From: Arthrobacter livingstonensis
GTDB taxonomy: Bacteria > Actinomycetota > Actinomycetes > Actinomycetales > Micrococcaceae
Assembly: GCF_003219815.1 (NCBI RefSeq)
Contig: NZ_QJVD01000017.1
Span: forward strand, 1 to 64,000
Direction: 5' to 3'
DNA: 64,000 nucleotides
Under the pieces are notes generated by a model that worked only from the letters and a program-made list of their open reading frames with translations, did not search any database and was not told the origin of the DNA. A program made the position numbers and the translations under genes. Of the stretch, positions 63,753 through 64,000 are shown piece after piece (within the stretch, counting starts at the first letter, position 1; each line of letters opens with the position of its first letter).

Positions 63753-64000
63753 TCAACTCAACCTCGACAGGTGAATCCAACGGCAAAACGGCAACCCCGA
63801 CGGCGGAACGGGAGTGGACCCCCGCGTCACCAAATACCTCACCCAGCAGCTCGGAGGCGCCGTTGATGACACCGGGCTGGCCGGTGAAGGACGGGTCGGA
63901 GGCCACGAAACCCACGACCTTGACGATGCGGATCACGCGGTCCAGGTCGCCAATGACGCTTTTGAGGGCGGCAATGGCGTTGATGGCGCAGGTTGCCGCA
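63736..64000 (-). CDS. RidA/YjgF-family protein (partial, 5' end beyond the window)
   Basis: The C-terminal about 87 residues are present. CAINAIAALKSVIGDLDRVIRIVKVVGFVASDPSF and RSAVGVAVLPLDSPVEVELIAEF match the RidA fold. RidA proteins hydrolyse reactive enamines; in this position the M. tuberculosis neighbour of crp is a similar protein. The start lies to the right of the window. Confidence 0.87.
   Translation of the reverse strand, partial: AATCAINAIAALKSVIGDLDRVIRIVKVVGFVASDPSFTGQPGVINGASELLGEVFGDAGVHSRSAVGVAVLPLDSPVEVELIAEFQ

Overview
Organism: high-GC Gram-positive DNA with GTG/TTG starts, tight ATGA/GTGA overlaps and REP-like intergenic palindromes. Gene content and order point to an actinobacterium of the Micrococcales, most likely Arthrobacter sensu lato; this is inferred from gene families and synteny, not from a database search. 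About 50 genes are supported. I see no rRNA, tRNA, CRISPR array or transposase gene. Region 1 (0-17 kb) looks like a plant-polysaccharide (pectin/rhamnogalacturonan side-chain) catabolic locus. A five-gene minus-strand operon (Gfo/Idh oxidoreductase, sugar SDR, KdgD-type dehydratase, enolase-superfamily dehydratase, semialdehyde dehydrogenase) reads as an oxidative, non-phosphorylated sugar-acid route ending in 2-oxoglutarate. A divergent LacI regulator, a GH78 rhamnosidase, an AXE1-type acetyl esterase and a GH42 beta-galactosidase follow. Matching LacI-type operators lie before the operon, the rhamnosidase and the esterase. A D-amino-acid dehydrogenase and an amino-acid permease are interspersed. 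Region 2 (17-26 kb) holds gdhA, an ArsR-type regulator with acuC, a TrkH/TrkA potassium uptake pair, and an unusual translationally coupled trio: O6-alkylguanine-DNA alkyltransferase, ECF sigma factor, second alkyltransferase. Region 3 (25-29 kb) has proC, a TIM-barrel isomerase and a Ppx/GppA phosphatase. Between proC and the isomerase is a 700-bp non-coding stretch with two copies of a putative structured RNA whose terminal hairpins have C-rich loops, plus an ACGCTCCC repeat array. Region 4 (29-64 kb) matches a conserved actinobacterial backbone known from Mycobacterium tuberculosis: topA, MrfA-like helicase, Tad/Flp pilus cluster with an Ssd-like ATPase, NUDIX, nth, acs, MarP-like protease, Crp and a RidA protein. 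It is interrupted between acs and aroQ/marP by an accessory alpha-galactoside island (52-59 kb) with a binding protein, two permeases, a DeoR regulator and a GH36 alpha-galactosidase. The island is bordered by a decayed lacI remnant. Repeats: a 156-bp palindromic element occurs twice (25.3 and 62.6 kb), each time between convergent genes. Other intergenic structures are a perfect 24-bp inverted repeat after acs, a 3 x 63 bp tandem array inside the ABC-transporter operon, and several 15-bp tandem repeats.
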